Source: Caldisericota bacterium (lineage in GTDB: Bacteria; Caldisericota; JANLFM01). Taken from it: a stretch of 64,000 nt of DNA. Location: contig JANLFL010000002.1 in the NCBI GenBank assembly GCA_024655965.1, positions 124,001 to 188,000 on the forward strand, given 5' to 3'. The notes beneath the pieces were generated by a model. The model saw nothing but the letters and a program-made list of their open reading frames with translations, searched no databases and was not told the origin of the DNA. Positions 17,584 through 27,028 of the stretch are shown here, in pieces. Made by a program: the position numbers and the translations under genes. Each line of letters starts with the position of its first letter. Within the stretch, counting starts at the first letter, position 1.

Positions 17584-17612
17584 TTGACAGGGTACCCTTT
17601 CCGGCTTAGTAT
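17584..17612 (+). promoter_or_regulatory. Promoter of the cation diffusion facilitator gene
   Basis: TTGACA, 17-bp spacer, TAGTAT. It lies inside the longest possible ORF of the transporter, so the real start must be downstream (GTG at 17650). Confidence 0.7.
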
Positions 17613-17649
17613 TGACCGCAATGCCCTTTTGGGCCCCCGAGAAATCCAA

Positions 17650-18585
17650 GTGAATACCAAAATAAATCTAAATCAAGCTAGTCGAGAAAAGAATAACGCT
17701 GCCCTGAGTTCGGTGATTGCCGCGGTGGGCCTTACCATGCTTAAGCTGGTAGTGGGCATCACCACGAACAGCTTAGGCATCCTGGCCGAGGCGGCTCATT
17801 CAGGACTGGACCTGGTGGCAGCTATCATTACCCTGATTGCAGTCCGGATCTCAGATCGGCCTGCTGACGGGAATCACCGCTACGGACACGGAAAAGTAGA
17901 GAATTTATCCGCCCTTTTCGAAACCCTCCTGCTTTTTGCCACCTGTGTTTGGATCATTTTCGAATCTGTCCAACGCTTGTTTTTCCGACCCGCGGAAATT
18001 GACCCCAGCATCTGGGCTTTTCTGGTGATGGGATTGTCCATCGGGGTCGACGTTTCCAGGTCCCGGATACTTTTCCGGGCAGCCCGCAAACACAACAGCC
18101 AAGCGCTTGAAGCCGATGCGCTTCATTTTTCCACCGACATCTGGAGCTCGAGCGTGGTTATTTTAGGCCTGGTCGGTGTAATTTTGGCTAAGACCTTTCC
18201 CGGGTTGGCCTTTTTAAAGCAAGCAGACGCTGTAGCAGCGCTGATTGTTGCTGCTATTGTAGTCTACATAAGTTTTAAATTAGGCAAGCGAACGATCATG
18301 GCCCTTCTGGACACGGCTCCCCCAGGGATAATTGAAAAGCTAAAAGCGGTTGTGCAAGGCACACCCAAAGTGCGCAATTGTCATCGAATTCGAGTTCGCC
18401 CGTCCGGAGCACATTACTTTGTAGACGTGCACATTCTGGTGGATAGCAAGGCAAGGATTGAAGAGGTTCATGCCATTACCGAGGCAGTGGAGCAGGCGGT
18501 TCACAGGGAACTGCCAGGAGCGGATGTCACAGTCCACCCTGAACCGGATACCCCCGCTAACCGCCCCACTTCCTCGGAGTTGTAG
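17650..18585 (+). CDS. Cation diffusion facilitator (metal efflux) protein
   Basis: Proton-coupled efflux of Zn2+, Fe2+, Co2+ or Mn2+. From the GTG at 17650 it has 311 residues, the usual CDF length; the frame is open further back to a TTG at 17491 but the promoter at 17584-17612 and lack of homology-like sequence argue against that. Six membrane helices; metal-site motifs HSGLD in helix 2 and HFSTD in helix 5 (the H/D-x3-D pairs), plus the NHRYGHGK loop. The C-terminal cytoplasmic domain (about 215-300) has VDVHILVD. It is a lone rightward gene between leftward operons and its codon use looks a little different from its neighbours, hinting at transfer. Confidence 0.9.
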   Translation: MNTKINLNQASREKNNAALSSVIAAVGLTMLKLVVGITTNSLGILAEAAHSGLDLVAAIITLIAVRISDRPADGNHRYGHGKVENLSALFETLLLFATCVWIIFESVQRLFFRPAEIDPSIWAFLVMGLSIGVDVSRSRILFRAARKHNSQALEADALHFSTDIWSSSVVILGLVGVILAKTFPGLAFLKQADAVAALIVAAIVVYISFKLGKRTIMALLDTAPPGIIEKLKAVVQGTPKVRNCHRIRVRPSGAHYFVDVHILVDSKARIEEVHAITEAVEQAVHRELPGADVTVHPEPDTPANRPTSSEL

Positions 18586-18615
18586 GACCATTCGCCTTAA
18601 CCTGATTAGTCCCAT

Positions 18616-19248
18616 CTATTCCAGAGGTATCAGCCTCCTGCGCGAGATGGCCTCAAGACTGAATTTATAACCTTCCTCTTCCAGTAGCCGGAGCACTTCC
18701 TCTAAGCGAGCGCCTCCTAAAGGTGAGGAGACCAGCTCCATTTCAAGGAAATCAGATCCTGCCCTCAAAGCCCGGAGGAACTCCTTCAAATTTATTTGTT
18801 TCCTTATTTTGGGGGTGGAGCGCAGGGTATAAAGTTCCTCCCTTTGAAGGAGTGCTTTTAAAAAGCCGGCCTCCGGGACCTTACCCCAGGTTCCCGAAAG
18901 GTACCAAAAAGAAAGAAAGGGGAAAGCCGTGAGCGCTTTATCCTTTTCCTCCACGAACCAGGCGTCCATAATTTCCAAACCGGGAGGAGAACAGGCTTTT
19001 AACCTGAGAAGGCGATCGAAAGCTGGCTCTTTTTCAAAAAATATATCCAAAAGTTCCTCCTCCCCTGTCGCTCCCACGGGCAAGGCGGGTCCCATGGAAA
19101 TCATGGGGCGGGGGTGGAAGCCCTGGCTAAATTCAACTTCAATTTCTGCCCGGCGCACGAGCCGGGAAAAGGCCCTCCAGATATCCAAGTGGGAAAGGAA
19201 GGCAATTTCCTTACCCTTCTTATAACGGATGCGCACCCTTTTACTCAT
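18616..19248 (-). CDS. DUF2344 radical SAM-linked protein (TIGR03936-like)
   Basis: 210 residues; starts RVRIRYKKGKEIAFLSHLD and has FSQGFHPRPMISMGPALPVG, the family signature. It always travels with, or is fused to, the large radical SAM protein encoded just upstream, which it overlaps by 8 bases. In Clostridia this pair sits downstream of rodA and near rng/rplU; here it ends the operon. Function unknown, likely tRNA or rRNA related by association. Confidence 0.88.
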   Translation of the reverse strand: MSKRVRIRYKKGKEIAFLSHLDIWRAFSRLVRRAEIEVEFSQGFHPRPMISMGPALPVGATGEEELLDIFFEKEPAFDRLLRLKACSPPGLEIMDAWFVEEKDKALTAFPFLSFWYLSGTWGKVPEAGFLKALLQREELYTLRSTPKIRKQINLKEFLRALRAGSDFLEMELVSSPLGGARLEEVLRLLEEEGYKFSLEAISRRRLIPLE

Positions 19249-20980
19249 GACCGTTGAGGGCTTTCATTCTTTCCCTGAAGAGGTACTCCTTTCCTGAAGT
19301 ATAAAACGCTCCTTCCCAGGGCAGGGACTCGCCCTTATCCCGTTTCCGGTAAAGGTAGAAAGAGGGATCAATCCCGCAGGCCCCAAAAGCTTTTTCCCAC
19401 CTTTCGAAGGAGAAGTGGTCACTCCAGGCATCAAGCCTGGAGCCAAATTCCCAGGCTTTCTGGATCACTTCCGCCACCCTCCTGTCCCCTCTGGCGATCA
19501 CTCCCTCAAGGAAACTGAGCTCCTCCATTTGCCCTCCGACCTCGATCCCTCTTTGTTCAAGCCTGGATCGGATGTAGTGCCTTTTTCTTTTCAGTTCCTT
19601 TAGCTCCTCCATCCTTTCCCACTGAAACGGGGTCTGGGGTTTGGGGACAAATCCGGAGCAGGAGACGGAAAGACGAGCTCTGGGGTTTCCGCTTTTCGCC
19701 AATTTGTTCAACTTTAAAACCAGGTCAACAATTCCCTCAATGTCCGCCTCGGTTTCCCCTGGAAGCCCCACCATGAAATACAGTTTTATTTTTGAAAAAC
19801 CGCTCTCTGAGGCGAACTTGACCGCTTGAAAAATATCCTCCTCAGAGATCCCTTTTCCGATGAGATCCCTCATGCGTTGGGTTCCCGCTTCGGGGGCGAA
19901 GGTCAAGGTGATATTGCTCCCCATTGAAAGCCGGGCAATTTTCACGGAAAAGGAATCCACCCTCAGAGAGGGAAGGGAAACCTGAACCTTCCTTTTATCC
20001 AGTTCGGGCTTCAGCAAGGAGAGGACTTCCTCAAGCCAGGGATAATCACAGGAAGAGAGGGAAACCAGGCCCAGTTCCTCCCAGCCGGTGTTCTTAAGAA
20101 TTTCCAGGGCTTGATTGATGACCGTTTCCGGCTTCTTAAACCTCCTCGGGCGATAAACGAAACCCGCCTGGCAAAAACGACAACCCCGAACGCATCCCCG
20201 AAAGAGTTCCACCTGCGCCCGGTCGTGAACGGTTTCGATCCCGGGAAGGATGGGTCTGGTGGGAAAAAAAGCGGAATCAAGGTCGGAAACCCTCCGGCTC
20301 TTTACCGGCCACCTCCCCCCTTCAATTTCCCAGCCTTTAATCAAACCCGAATCGGAGAAAAGTGGTTTATACAATGCCGGGACATAGACCCCTTCGATCT
20401 GGCTCAATTTTAAATAAAGGTCTGACCTTTCCCTGATTTTCCCTTTTTTGTAATCCAGGACCGTCCGGGCGATTTCCAAGGCCGCGTCCTCTCCATCCCC
20501 CAGAAGCAGGGCATCAAAAAAAGGGGCCATTGGTTCCGGATTTGCGGTGCAGGGACCTCCGGCAACCACGACCGGATCCCCCTTTCCACGCTCTTCCGCC
20601 CTGAGGGGAATCCCACCCAATTGAAGCATATTCAGGACCTGGGTGAACGTTAGTTCGTATTGGAGGGAGAATCCCACCAGATCGAAATCCTTGAGGGGGG
20701 TCCTGCTTTCCAGGGAAAAAAGGGGGAGGCCGAATTCTTTAAGTTTTTCCTCAAGGTCGAGACCGGGAGCGAAGGCCCTCTCGCACCAGATGTCCTTCTC
20801 CAGATTTAACCTGTGATAGATTATGGAGATCCCCAGGTTAGACATCCCCACCTCGTAAAGATCGGGATAACAGATTACAGCCCGAAGGGGTACCCCTGGA
20901 TCCTTGTGGATGGAGTTCAGCTCCCAGCCTTGATATCGGCCGGGCTTTTTTACGGAAAAAAGGATACGCTCAAAGGTCAT
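19241..20980 (-). CDS. B12-binding/radical SAM protein (TIGR03960-like)
   Basis: 579 residues from the ATG at 20980, which overlaps the rodA stop (ATGA); the open frame extends 57 codons further into rodA but that part is antisense-like noise. The N-terminal domain (VGMSNLGISIIYHRLN) resembles the cobalamin-binding-fold domain of this family without a clear DxHxxG. The cluster motif is CVRGCRFCQAG around residue 270, followed by an elongator/MiaB-like barrel and MVGLPGETEADI. Partner of the DUF2344 gene that follows. Family members are nearly universal in Clostridia and uncharacterised. Confidence 0.9.
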   Translation of the reverse strand: MTFERILFSVKKPGRYQGWELNSIHKDPGVPLRAVICYPDLYEVGMSNLGISIIYHRLNLEKDIWCERAFAPGLDLEEKLKEFGLPLFSLESRTPLKDFDLVGFSLQYELTFTQVLNMLQLGGIPLRAEERGKGDPVVVAGGPCTANPEPMAPFFDALLLGDGEDAALEIARTVLDYKKGKIRERSDLYLKLSQIEGVYVPALYKPLFSDSGLIKGWEIEGGRWPVKSRRVSDLDSAFFPTRPILPGIETVHDRAQVELFRGCVRGCRFCQAGFVYRPRRFKKPETVINQALEILKNTGWEELGLVSLSSCDYPWLEEVLSLLKPELDKRKVQVSLPSLRVDSFSVKIARLSMGSNITLTFAPEAGTQRMRDLIGKGISEEDIFQAVKFASESGFSKIKLYFMVGLPGETEADIEGIVDLVLKLNKLAKSGNPRARLSVSCSGFVPKPQTPFQWERMEELKELKRKRHYIRSRLEQRGIEVGGQMEELSFLEGVIARGDRRVAEVIQKAWEFGSRLDAWSDHFSFERWEKAFGACGIDPSFYLYRKRDKGESLPWEGAFYTSGKEYLFRERMKALNGHE

Positions 20981-22110
20981 TTTTCCGGAAAGAAGAGGAA
21001 CTTTCTCTTGTGAAGGACCACGGAAAAAATTAACCCGATCAAGAAAAAATTCAAAAGAACGTTGTTTCCCCCATAGGAAAAGAAAGGAAGCCAGATTCCG
21101 GTCACGGGCATGACCCCCACTGTCATCCCGATGTTCACGAAAACATGGCAAATCCAGAGGCTCACCGCTCCAATCACAATCAGCCTCCCGTAAATGTCCT
21201 CTGCCTCCTGAGCGATTTTTAAGGAGAGGTAAAAAAGGAGTCCGTAAAGGGCCAGGAGCAGGGTGACGCCCACAAAACCCAACTCCTCGGCAAGGACGGC
21301 AAAAATGAAATCTGAGTGCCTCACAGGCAAAAATTGCAACTGCTTCTGGGTTCCCTGAAGATAACCTTTTCCCAAAAACCCCCCCGAGCCGATGGTGACG
21401 ATCGATTGTCTGAGGTTATACCCGATTCCTAAGGGGTCGATATTCGGATTGAAAAGGACCAGAAACCTGTTTTTCTGATAATCGTGGAGGAACTGCCAGA
21501 GGATGGGGAAGCTCAAAAGAAGGCTCCCAAAAAAGCCCAGGACATATTTCCAATTGAATTCCCCGAAATAGGAAATGGCGAGAAAGATGAAAAGAAGGAC
21601 GATCGCCGTTCCCAGGTCAGGCTGTTCAAAGGTGAGGACGGTGGGGATCAAAACAAGGACCAGGCAGCGGAAAAATCGGGAAGGCTCTGATATCCCTTCT
21701 TTTCGTGTCCCCACCTCCCTGGCAAGAATGAGGACCAGGGCTGCTTTGGCAAGTTCGGATGGCTGGATGGCAATCGGACCAAGGAAAAGCCACCTCTGGG
21801 CTCCGAAAACTTCTTTTCCCAGGATCAGCACAACCACCAGCAGGATGAGCACGAGGCCGTAGAAAGGGTAAGCAAGCTTCAGCCAGAAATGGTAGTCAAC
21901 AAAAGCGAGGATCGCCGCAATTACAATTCCTGCCGCAATGAAACCCAGTTGCCAGAAAAAGGCTGATCTACCTGTTTCGTAGCTTGAAGCGCTGTACAAA
22001 ACGAAGAGGCCGTAGATTACCAGAGCCAGACAGGTCAGGATCAGAGCCCAATTTAAGTTCCGCCAGATCTTTCTAATGCTGGAAGCCCTCAAGAAGGTGC
22101 TTTCTTTCAA
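20977..22110 (-). CDS. rodA: Rod shape-determining SEDS glycosyltransferase RodA
   Basis: 377 residues with ten membrane helices. Polymerises lipid II together with PBP2 in the elongasome. Recognisable segments are the FGAQRWLFLGPIAIQPSELAK loop with the conserved W and the catalytic-region P-S-E motif, EQPDLGTA, GKGYLQGTQKQLQFLPVRHSDFIFAVLAEELGF and the C-terminal GIWLPFFSYGG. The TTG start overlaps the pbp2 stop (TTGA). Follows mreBCD-pbp2 as in Bacillota. Confidence 0.95.
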   Translation of the reverse strand: MKESTFLRASSIRKIWRNLNWALILTCLALVIYGLFVLYSASSYETGRSAFFWQLGFIAAGIVIAAILAFVDYHFWLKLAYPFYGLVLILLVVVLILGKEVFGAQRWLFLGPIAIQPSELAKAALVLILAREVGTRKEGISEPSRFFRCLVLVLIPTVLTFEQPDLGTAIVLLFIFLAISYFGEFNWKYVLGFFGSLLLSFPILWQFLHDYQKNRFLVLFNPNIDPLGIGYNLRQSIVTIGSGGFLGKGYLQGTQKQLQFLPVRHSDFIFAVLAEELGFVGVTLLLALYGLLFYLSLKIAQEAEDIYGRLIVIGAVSLWICHVFVNIGMTVGVMPVTGIWLPFFSYGGNNVLLNFFLIGLIFSVVLHKRKFLFFPEK

Positions 22111-23855
22111 GGCGTGGTCACCTCTGGTGAAAAGAAGACTTTGAGCAGTTCGTGGGCGAATGGGGCGAGGTAACTGCCGTAAGGCAGTTTGGAATATTCG
22201 TCCATGATCACCACCACAATTTGAGGGTTCTCAACCGGGGCGTAAGCGGCAATCCAGATGTCCTGTTTTTCAGAAGTGATCTGCGCTGTCCCCGTTTTGG
22301 CCGCCACGGAAACCCCCTCCAGTTTTATTTTCTGGGTAGTCCCCCGATCTGCGGCCCTAACCATCCCCTCCCTGATGTAAGAGAGGGTTTCCTGGGAAAT
22401 GGGGATTTGGGACTTGACCACCGGAGGTATGGTTTGAAGGAGGGTCCCGTCGTAAGTTCTGATCTCCTTAACCAAATGGGGAACGTAAAGGGTGCCCCCG
22501 TTGGCGATGGTCGCATAAAGGTTGGCCAGGCCAAGAGGGGTTACGAGCACATCCCCCTGCCCGATTCCCATGTTCGCCGTATCGCCCGGATACCACTGCT
22601 CCCCGGTGACCCTTTCCTTCCAATCGGGATCGGGGATGACTCCCCTGGCTTCCTCGGGAAGATCGACCCCCGTAAACCCGTCGAGGTTGAAGATCCTGGC
22701 CCACTTGGCCATCTTCTCCGGTCCCACCTCTAAAGCCAAGGTGTAGAAGAAGACGTTGCAGGAATTGGCAATTGCCTCAATCAGGTCCTGCTCACCGTGC
22801 CCGGAAGTCTGCCAGCAGTAGAAAATACGGTCGCCGATAATCTTGTACCCCGGGCAAACCACCTTGAAAGTTTTGGGATCTATCACCTTCTCCTCAAGGG
22901 CGGAAATAGTGGTGATGACCTTGAAAGTGGAGCCGGGAGGGAACCTGTCCTGAGTGCACTTGGGGATCAGGGCTTGAGATTCAAGGAGGGCATTATATTC
23001 CTTCTGAGAAATCCCTTTTACGAACTGGTTGGGATCAAAGTCAGGGGTTGAAGCCATTGCCAGGATTTCCCCATTTCTGGGATCCAAACAGACAATGGCC
23101 CCATTCATCTGGTTTTCAACCAGGATCTGGCGCGCTTTCTCCTGGAGTTTCTGGTCGATGGAGAGGATCAGGTCGTTCCCGGGTTTTGGCTCAATTTCGT
23201 AAAGGACCTTAATCGGTTGCCCCAAAGCGTTAACCATGATGACCTGCTTTCCCTTCTCCCCTTTCAGGTAGTCCTCGTAGTACCTTTCAAGGCCGGTTTT
23301 CCCGATGGTGTCGCCCCCCACATAACCCTTTTCCCCTAGGGAGGAGAGCTCCTCCCGGGAGATTTCCCCCACATAACCCACGATGTGAGAAAAAAGGTTA
23401 TTGAAGGGGTAAACCCTCTTCGGTTCAACCTGGAGGATCACCCCCGGAAGCTTGAGGTGCTGTTCCTCAATTTTTTGGGCAACGTCCTCCCCCAGCCCCG
23501 AGCGCAGGGAATAAGGTTCCCAGGGAGGAAGGGAATTCTCGGACAATTTCGCCCGAATTTCCTCGACCGGCATGGAGAGGATGGAGGAAAGGACAGGAAG
23601 GGCTTCCTCTTTGAAATCGTCGGGGACGATTTTTACCGAGTAGGTGGGTTGGTCCTTTGCCAGGCAGACACCGTTCCGGTCGTAGATCGCCCCCCTGATG
23701 GCCGGGGTGGAAACCAGTCTGGTCCGGTTCTCCTCAGACTGAACCTGGAACTCCTCGCCCTTAACCACCTGAAGGTAGAATAACCTTCCCCAGAGGACGA
23801 AGAGGACAAAAAAGCATAAAAGGGCGAAGGCCAGGAAGGGCTTTTTCCACTTCAT
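22107..23855 (-). CDS. mrdA: Class B penicillin-binding protein 2
   Basis: 582 residues from the ATG at 23855, which overlaps mreD (ATGA). One membrane anchor near the N-terminus (about 6-26), a pedestal domain, and a transpeptidase domain with Ser309 in PGSTFK, SCN at 365-367 and KTG at 520-522. Crosslinks peptidoglycan in rod elongation with RodA. All three active-site motifs are intact. Confidence 0.95.
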   Translation of the reverse strand: MKWKKPFLAFALLCFFVLFVLWGRLFYLQVVKGEEFQVQSEENRTRLVSTPAIRGAIYDRNGVCLAKDQPTYSVKIVPDDFKEEALPVLSSILSMPVEEIRAKLSENSLPPWEPYSLRSGLGEDVAQKIEEQHLKLPGVILQVEPKRVYPFNNLFSHIVGYVGEISREELSSLGEKGYVGGDTIGKTGLERYYEDYLKGEKGKQVIMVNALGQPIKVLYEIEPKPGNDLILSIDQKLQEKARQILVENQMNGAIVCLDPRNGEILAMASTPDFDPNQFVKGISQKEYNALLESQALIPKCTQDRFPPGSTFKVITTISALEEKVIDPKTFKVVCPGYKIIGDRIFYCWQTSGHGEQDLIEAIANSCNVFFYTLALEVGPEKMAKWARIFNLDGFTGVDLPEEARGVIPDPDWKERVTGEQWYPGDTANMGIGQGDVLVTPLGLANLYATIANGGTLYVPHLVKEIRTYDGTLLQTIPPVVKSQIPISQETLSYIREGMVRAADRGTTQKIKLEGVSVAAKTGTAQITSEKQDIWIAAYAPVENPQIVVVIMDEYSKLPYGSYLAPFAHELLKVFFSPEVTTP

Positions 23856-24355
23856 AGCACCGCAACCTTCCTTTGAGGAAGGGTCTTTAGCATCCACCGG
23901 GAAGGGAAGTAGAAGACGGGGGCGATAAGGATTGTATAGAAGAGATGCCAGAAAAACCGGGGGAAAAATATCCCCCAGGAGAGGGGATAGCCCCCAATGA
24001 AAATCAAAAGAGCGAAAGAGAGCTGGAAGAGAAAATCAAAACCACCAACCAGGATCAGCCAGCTCCCGAAACCCCGATGGAAGAAAATCCTCTTCCAGGA
24101 ACTGAAAAGGGCAGAAAAAATTAAAAAGAGGAGCATGTTCAGCCCGAAAAGGGAAGACGAGGTCAAATCCAGGAAAAAACCGGCAAGTGCGGAAAGGCCA
24201 AAAATGAAGGGCAGGTTTTCGGAATAAAGGATCAGGGAAACCAGAAAGGGGATGAAAATGGAGGGAGCGGAAGAGGGGAAGACAAAATCGATGAAGGATG
24301 ACTGGAGGAGGGCCAGGAGGATGAAAAGGAGAAAATAGAGGGCAAAGGATTTCAT
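23852..24355 (-). CDS. mreD: Rod shape-determining protein MreD
   Basis: 167 residues, five or six hydrophobic membrane helices, and the usual poorly conserved sequence; identified by position between mreC and pbp2 and by F-x-L-D-L-T-S-x-S-x-F-G-L-N (about residues 61-74). Scaffold of the elongasome. Start overlaps mreC (ATGA). Confidence 0.9.
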   Translation of the reverse strand: MKSFALYFLLFILLALLQSSFIDFVFPSSAPSIFIPFLVSLILYSENLPFIFGLSALAGFFLDLTSSSLFGLNMLLFLIFSALFSSWKRIFFHRGFGSWLILVGGFDFLFQLSFALLIFIGGYPLSWGIFFPRFFWHLFYTILIAPVFYFPSRWMLKTLPQRKVAVL

Positions 24356-25164
24356 TCTTTCGGGCCCACAACTACAAGGACGAAACGCAAATCTGAAAAT
24401 TCTGCCTGGGGAACGATTGTCGCCCTCAAGTGCAGGGATCCCCTGGAGAAAACTTCCTTGATCTTCCCGATCACCAGCCCCGGGGGGAAAATTCCTCCCT
24501 CCCCGGAGGTGACGACCAGATCACCAGCCTTCATCTGGGTTTCCTTAAGAAGCCTCTCCAGGTAACAGCCACCTGCGCCGTCCCCCTTGACAACAGCGAG
24601 TTCCCCTGTTCCCTGGATTTTGGAAGAAACAAAGGAGTTGGGATCGGTAATGGGGAGAACCCGGGAACGGTGAGGGTAAACTTCCACAATCTGACCAGCA
24701 AGCCCCCCATTAGGCGCAAGTACAGGCATTTGCTCTTTGATTCCCTCATCCGCCCCCAGGGAGATCAGAAAGCTATTTTCAAAAAGACCGGAATCTCCTG
24801 AAACAACAGAGGCGGCCACCGTCTCCAGGTTGGTCAGGGAATTCTTCAATCCCAGAAGGGCTCTCAGGGACTCGTTCTCCTTTTTTGCCTCCTCGGCAAG
24901 GGCTTTCTCGGCAAGAAGCTGGCTGTTTTCTTGCTTCAACCTCTCCATTTCCCCTGAGAGAGAGGATAGCTGGGCCAGGTTGTGCCAGGTGGCGGAGACC
25001 CACTCCCCAAAAGCCACAAAGGGCCTGCTCAAAAAAGAAAAAAGGGAGGAAAAACCATCCCTCAGCCAGGACCCCAGAGGAAGATGGGCAAAAGACAGGA
25101 TGATGATGAAAAGGACAAGGCAAAGGAGGAGAAGGAAAACCCTCCGGCTTAAATTTCCCCTCAT
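24352..25164 (-). CDS. mreC: Rod shape-determining protein MreC
   Basis: 270 residues: an N-terminal membrane helix (about 8-28), a coiled coil (about 65-105, SLSGEMERLKQENSQLLAEK) and the beta-barrel MreC domain with VVSGDSGLFENSFLISLGADEGI and SGEGGIFPPGLVIGKI. Extracellular scaffold linking MreB to PBP2. Six bases after mreB. Confidence 0.94.
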   Translation of the reverse strand: MRGNLSRRVFLLLLCLVLFIIILSFAHLPLGSWLRDGFSSLFSFLSRPFVAFGEWVSATWHNLAQLSSLSGEMERLKQENSQLLAEKALAEEAKKENESLRALLGLKNSLTNLETVAASVVSGDSGLFENSFLISLGADEGIKEQMPVLAPNGGLAGQIVEVYPHRSRVLPITDPNSFVSSKIQGTGELAVVKGDGAGGCYLERLLKETQMKAGDLVVTSGEGGIFPPGLVIGKIKEVFSRGSLHLRATIVPQAEFSDLRFVLVVVGPKE

Positions 25165-25170
25165 AAAACT

Positions 25171-26202
25171 TTAAGCCCGCTTGCTTAAAGCGAGGACCTG
25201 TCTTAATGTGTCAAGGTTTTCGAGGACTTTTCCCGCTCCCATCACCACGCAGGACAAGGGGTCCTCGGCAACTAGCACCGGGAGCCCCAGGGCGTCGGAG
25301 AGGAAACGGTCCAGACCGTAGAGCAAAGCCCCCCCTCCCGTGAGCATTATTCCCCGGTCAACGATATCCGCAGCAAGTTCCGGTGGGGTCGTCTCCAGGC
25401 AGGCCTTGATCGCATCGAGGATCACGCCAAGTGGCTCGGTGATCGAGTGGCGGATCTCTTCCGAGTCCACGGTTATTGACTTGGGAAGACCGGTGACAAG
25501 GTCGCGACCCGAAACCTCATGGGTCCGGACCTCTGGGAAAGGAAAGGCGCAGCCAATCCTGATTTTTACCTCCTCCGCGGTTCGCTCCCCGATCATCAGA
25601 TTGTAGTTTTTGCGGATGTAAGTGAGGATTGCCTCGTTCATCTCGTCCCCGCCAACTCTAACCGACTTGGTAGCCACCATCCCCTTCATGGAGATCACCG
25701 CGACTTCGGAGGTTCCTCCTCCCAGGTCAACGACCATCGATCCGGTGGCCTCCACCACAGGGAGCCCCGCTCCTATGGCAGCAGCCATGGGCTCCTCTAT
25801 TAGAGAAGCTTCTTTTGCCCCGGCGTGGATGGCGGCATCGAGGACCGCTCTCTTTTCAACTTCGGTAACCCCAACCGGTATCCCCACAAGAACTCTGGGC
25901 CCCACGCGGAAGAACCCCTGGTTATCGAGTGCTTTGGAGATGAAATACCTGAGCATTTTCTCGGTGATGTCGAAATCCGCAATTACCCCGTCTTTTAAGG
26001 GCCTGATAATCGTGATATCCGCAGGCGTCTTCCCTGCCATGCGCCTTGCCTCCTGGCCAACAGCAAGGACAGTGTTGTTCCGGTAAACTGCAACCACTGA
26101 GGGCTCGCGGACGACAATCCCCTTTCCTTTTACATATACCAGGCTGTTCGCTGTCCCTAAGTCAATCGCAATATCTTTTTGAAGAAAAGAGAATAGTCCC
26201 AT
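25171..26202 (-). CDS. mreB: Actin-like rod shape protein MreB
   Basis: 343 residues, actin fold. Phosphate 1 loop DLGTANSLVYVKGKG (residues about 12-26), phosphate 2 DLGGGTSEVAVIS, adenosine loop GGGALLYGLD. Forms membrane filaments that guide wall synthesis. It begins the mreBCD block directly after maf (5-bp gap). Its presence predicts a rod-shaped cell. Confidence 0.96.
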   Translation of the reverse strand: MGLFSFLQKDIAIDLGTANSLVYVKGKGIVVREPSVVAVYRNNTVLAVGQEARRMAGKTPADITIIRPLKDGVIADFDITEKMLRYFISKALDNQGFFRVGPRVLVGIPVGVTEVEKRAVLDAAIHAGAKEASLIEEPMAAAIGAGLPVVEATGSMVVDLGGGTSEVAVISMKGMVATKSVRVGGDEMNEAILTYIRKNYNLMIGERTAEEVKIRIGCAFPFPEVRTHEVSGRDLVTGLPKSITVDSEEIRHSITEPLGVILDAIKACLETTPPELAADIVDRGIMLTGGGALLYGLDRFLSDALGLPVLVAEDPLSCVVMGAGKVLENLDTLRQVLALSKRA

Positions 26203-26207
26203 TCCGC

Positions 26208-26783
26208 CTACTCTACTTTCATTCCTATTTTTTTCAAGAGCATGTGCAACCTGTACAAAGGTAAACCTACCACATTATAAAAGCAACCTTCAATCCTTTC
26301 GACGAAAACAGCAGCCTTGCCCTGAATGGCGTAGGCCCCCGCTTTTCCAAGGGGCTCACCCGATTTAACGTAATTTTCTATCTCCCGGTCTTCCAGTTCC
26401 CGAAAATAAACGAGGGTCTCCTCAAAATCCGTGAGGATCTGGGAGGTCTCCGTATCAAGAAGGGCGAGCCCGGTTAAGACCCGGTGTTTTTTCCCGGACA
26501 GTTTTTTGAGCATTGAGAAGGCCTCATCCGGGTCTTTTGGCTTCCCCAGAAATTCCGAATCCAAAACCACTATGGTGTCGCACCCCAGGACGATGCCGCT
26601 TTTTACTTGAGAGGCCCCTTTGATCGCTTTATCCAGGGCAAGGCGCTGACAGGCCACCTCCGGGAGCTCCCCGGGCAAGATTTCTTCTTTAACCCTGGAG
26701 GGAATAATGGAAAAATCCCATCCAAGAAGTTTAATCAAGCTCCTCCTCCTGGGGGAGGAGGATGCCAGGAACAGTTTCTTCAT
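26208..26783 (-). CDS. maf: Maf-family nucleoside triphosphate pyrophosphatase
   Basis: 191 residues. N-terminal LASSSPRRRSLIKLLG and the catalytic GCDTIVVLD segment, then KAGAYAIQGKAAVFVERIEG with the conserved G-x-Y-x-I-Q-G. Hydrolyses dTTP/UTP or modified nucleotides, a housecleaning enzyme. Located between DUF4321 and mreB as in Clostridia. Confidence 0.93.
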   Translation of the reverse strand: MKKLFLASSSPRRRSLIKLLGWDFSIIPSRVKEEILPGELPEVACQRLALDKAIKGASQVKSGIVLGCDTIVVLDSEFLGKPKDPDEAFSMLKKLSGKKHRVLTGLALLDTETSQILTDFEETLVYFRELEDREIENYVKSGEPLGKAGAYAIQGKAAVFVERIEGCFYNVVGLPLYRLHMLLKKIGMKVE

Positions 26784-26784
26784 C

Positions 26785-27027
26785 TCAGATTAAGGAATAG
26801 AGGTAAAGCCCAAGCAAAATCCCAAGGGCGCTTCCCAGAGTCAGTTTTATGGAGATCCCGAAGGTTAAGGTGAGCACTACCAGATCGAGGGTGGCGGGGC
26901 CGAAGGAAGCGGTGAGCCCGTAATCCATGAAAGGCAAAATGTCCTTAAGGGCATGGCTCACCAGGCTTCCGATTATTGCCCCCAGGACCAGAAACAGAAT
27001 GAGCAGGCCCACCCTCAGGTTGCGCAA
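26785..27027 (-). CDS. DUF4321 small membrane protein
   Basis: 80 residues with two hydrophobic helices (about 6-28 and 48-78). TTG start placed directly after the nfnB stop. Small proteins of this family are a constant neighbour of maf in Bacillota; the function is unknown. Confidence 0.8.
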   Translation of the reverse strand: MRNLRVGLLILFLVLGAIIGSLVSHALKDILPFMDYGLTASFGPATLDLVVLTLTFGISIKLTLGSALGILLGLYLYSLI

Positions 27028-27028
27028 A

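Noticed and set aside
17491..18585. TTG start for the cation diffusion facilitator at 17491
   Set aside because: Two promoters lie inside the first 40 codons and the N-terminal 53 residues lack any CDF-like sequence.
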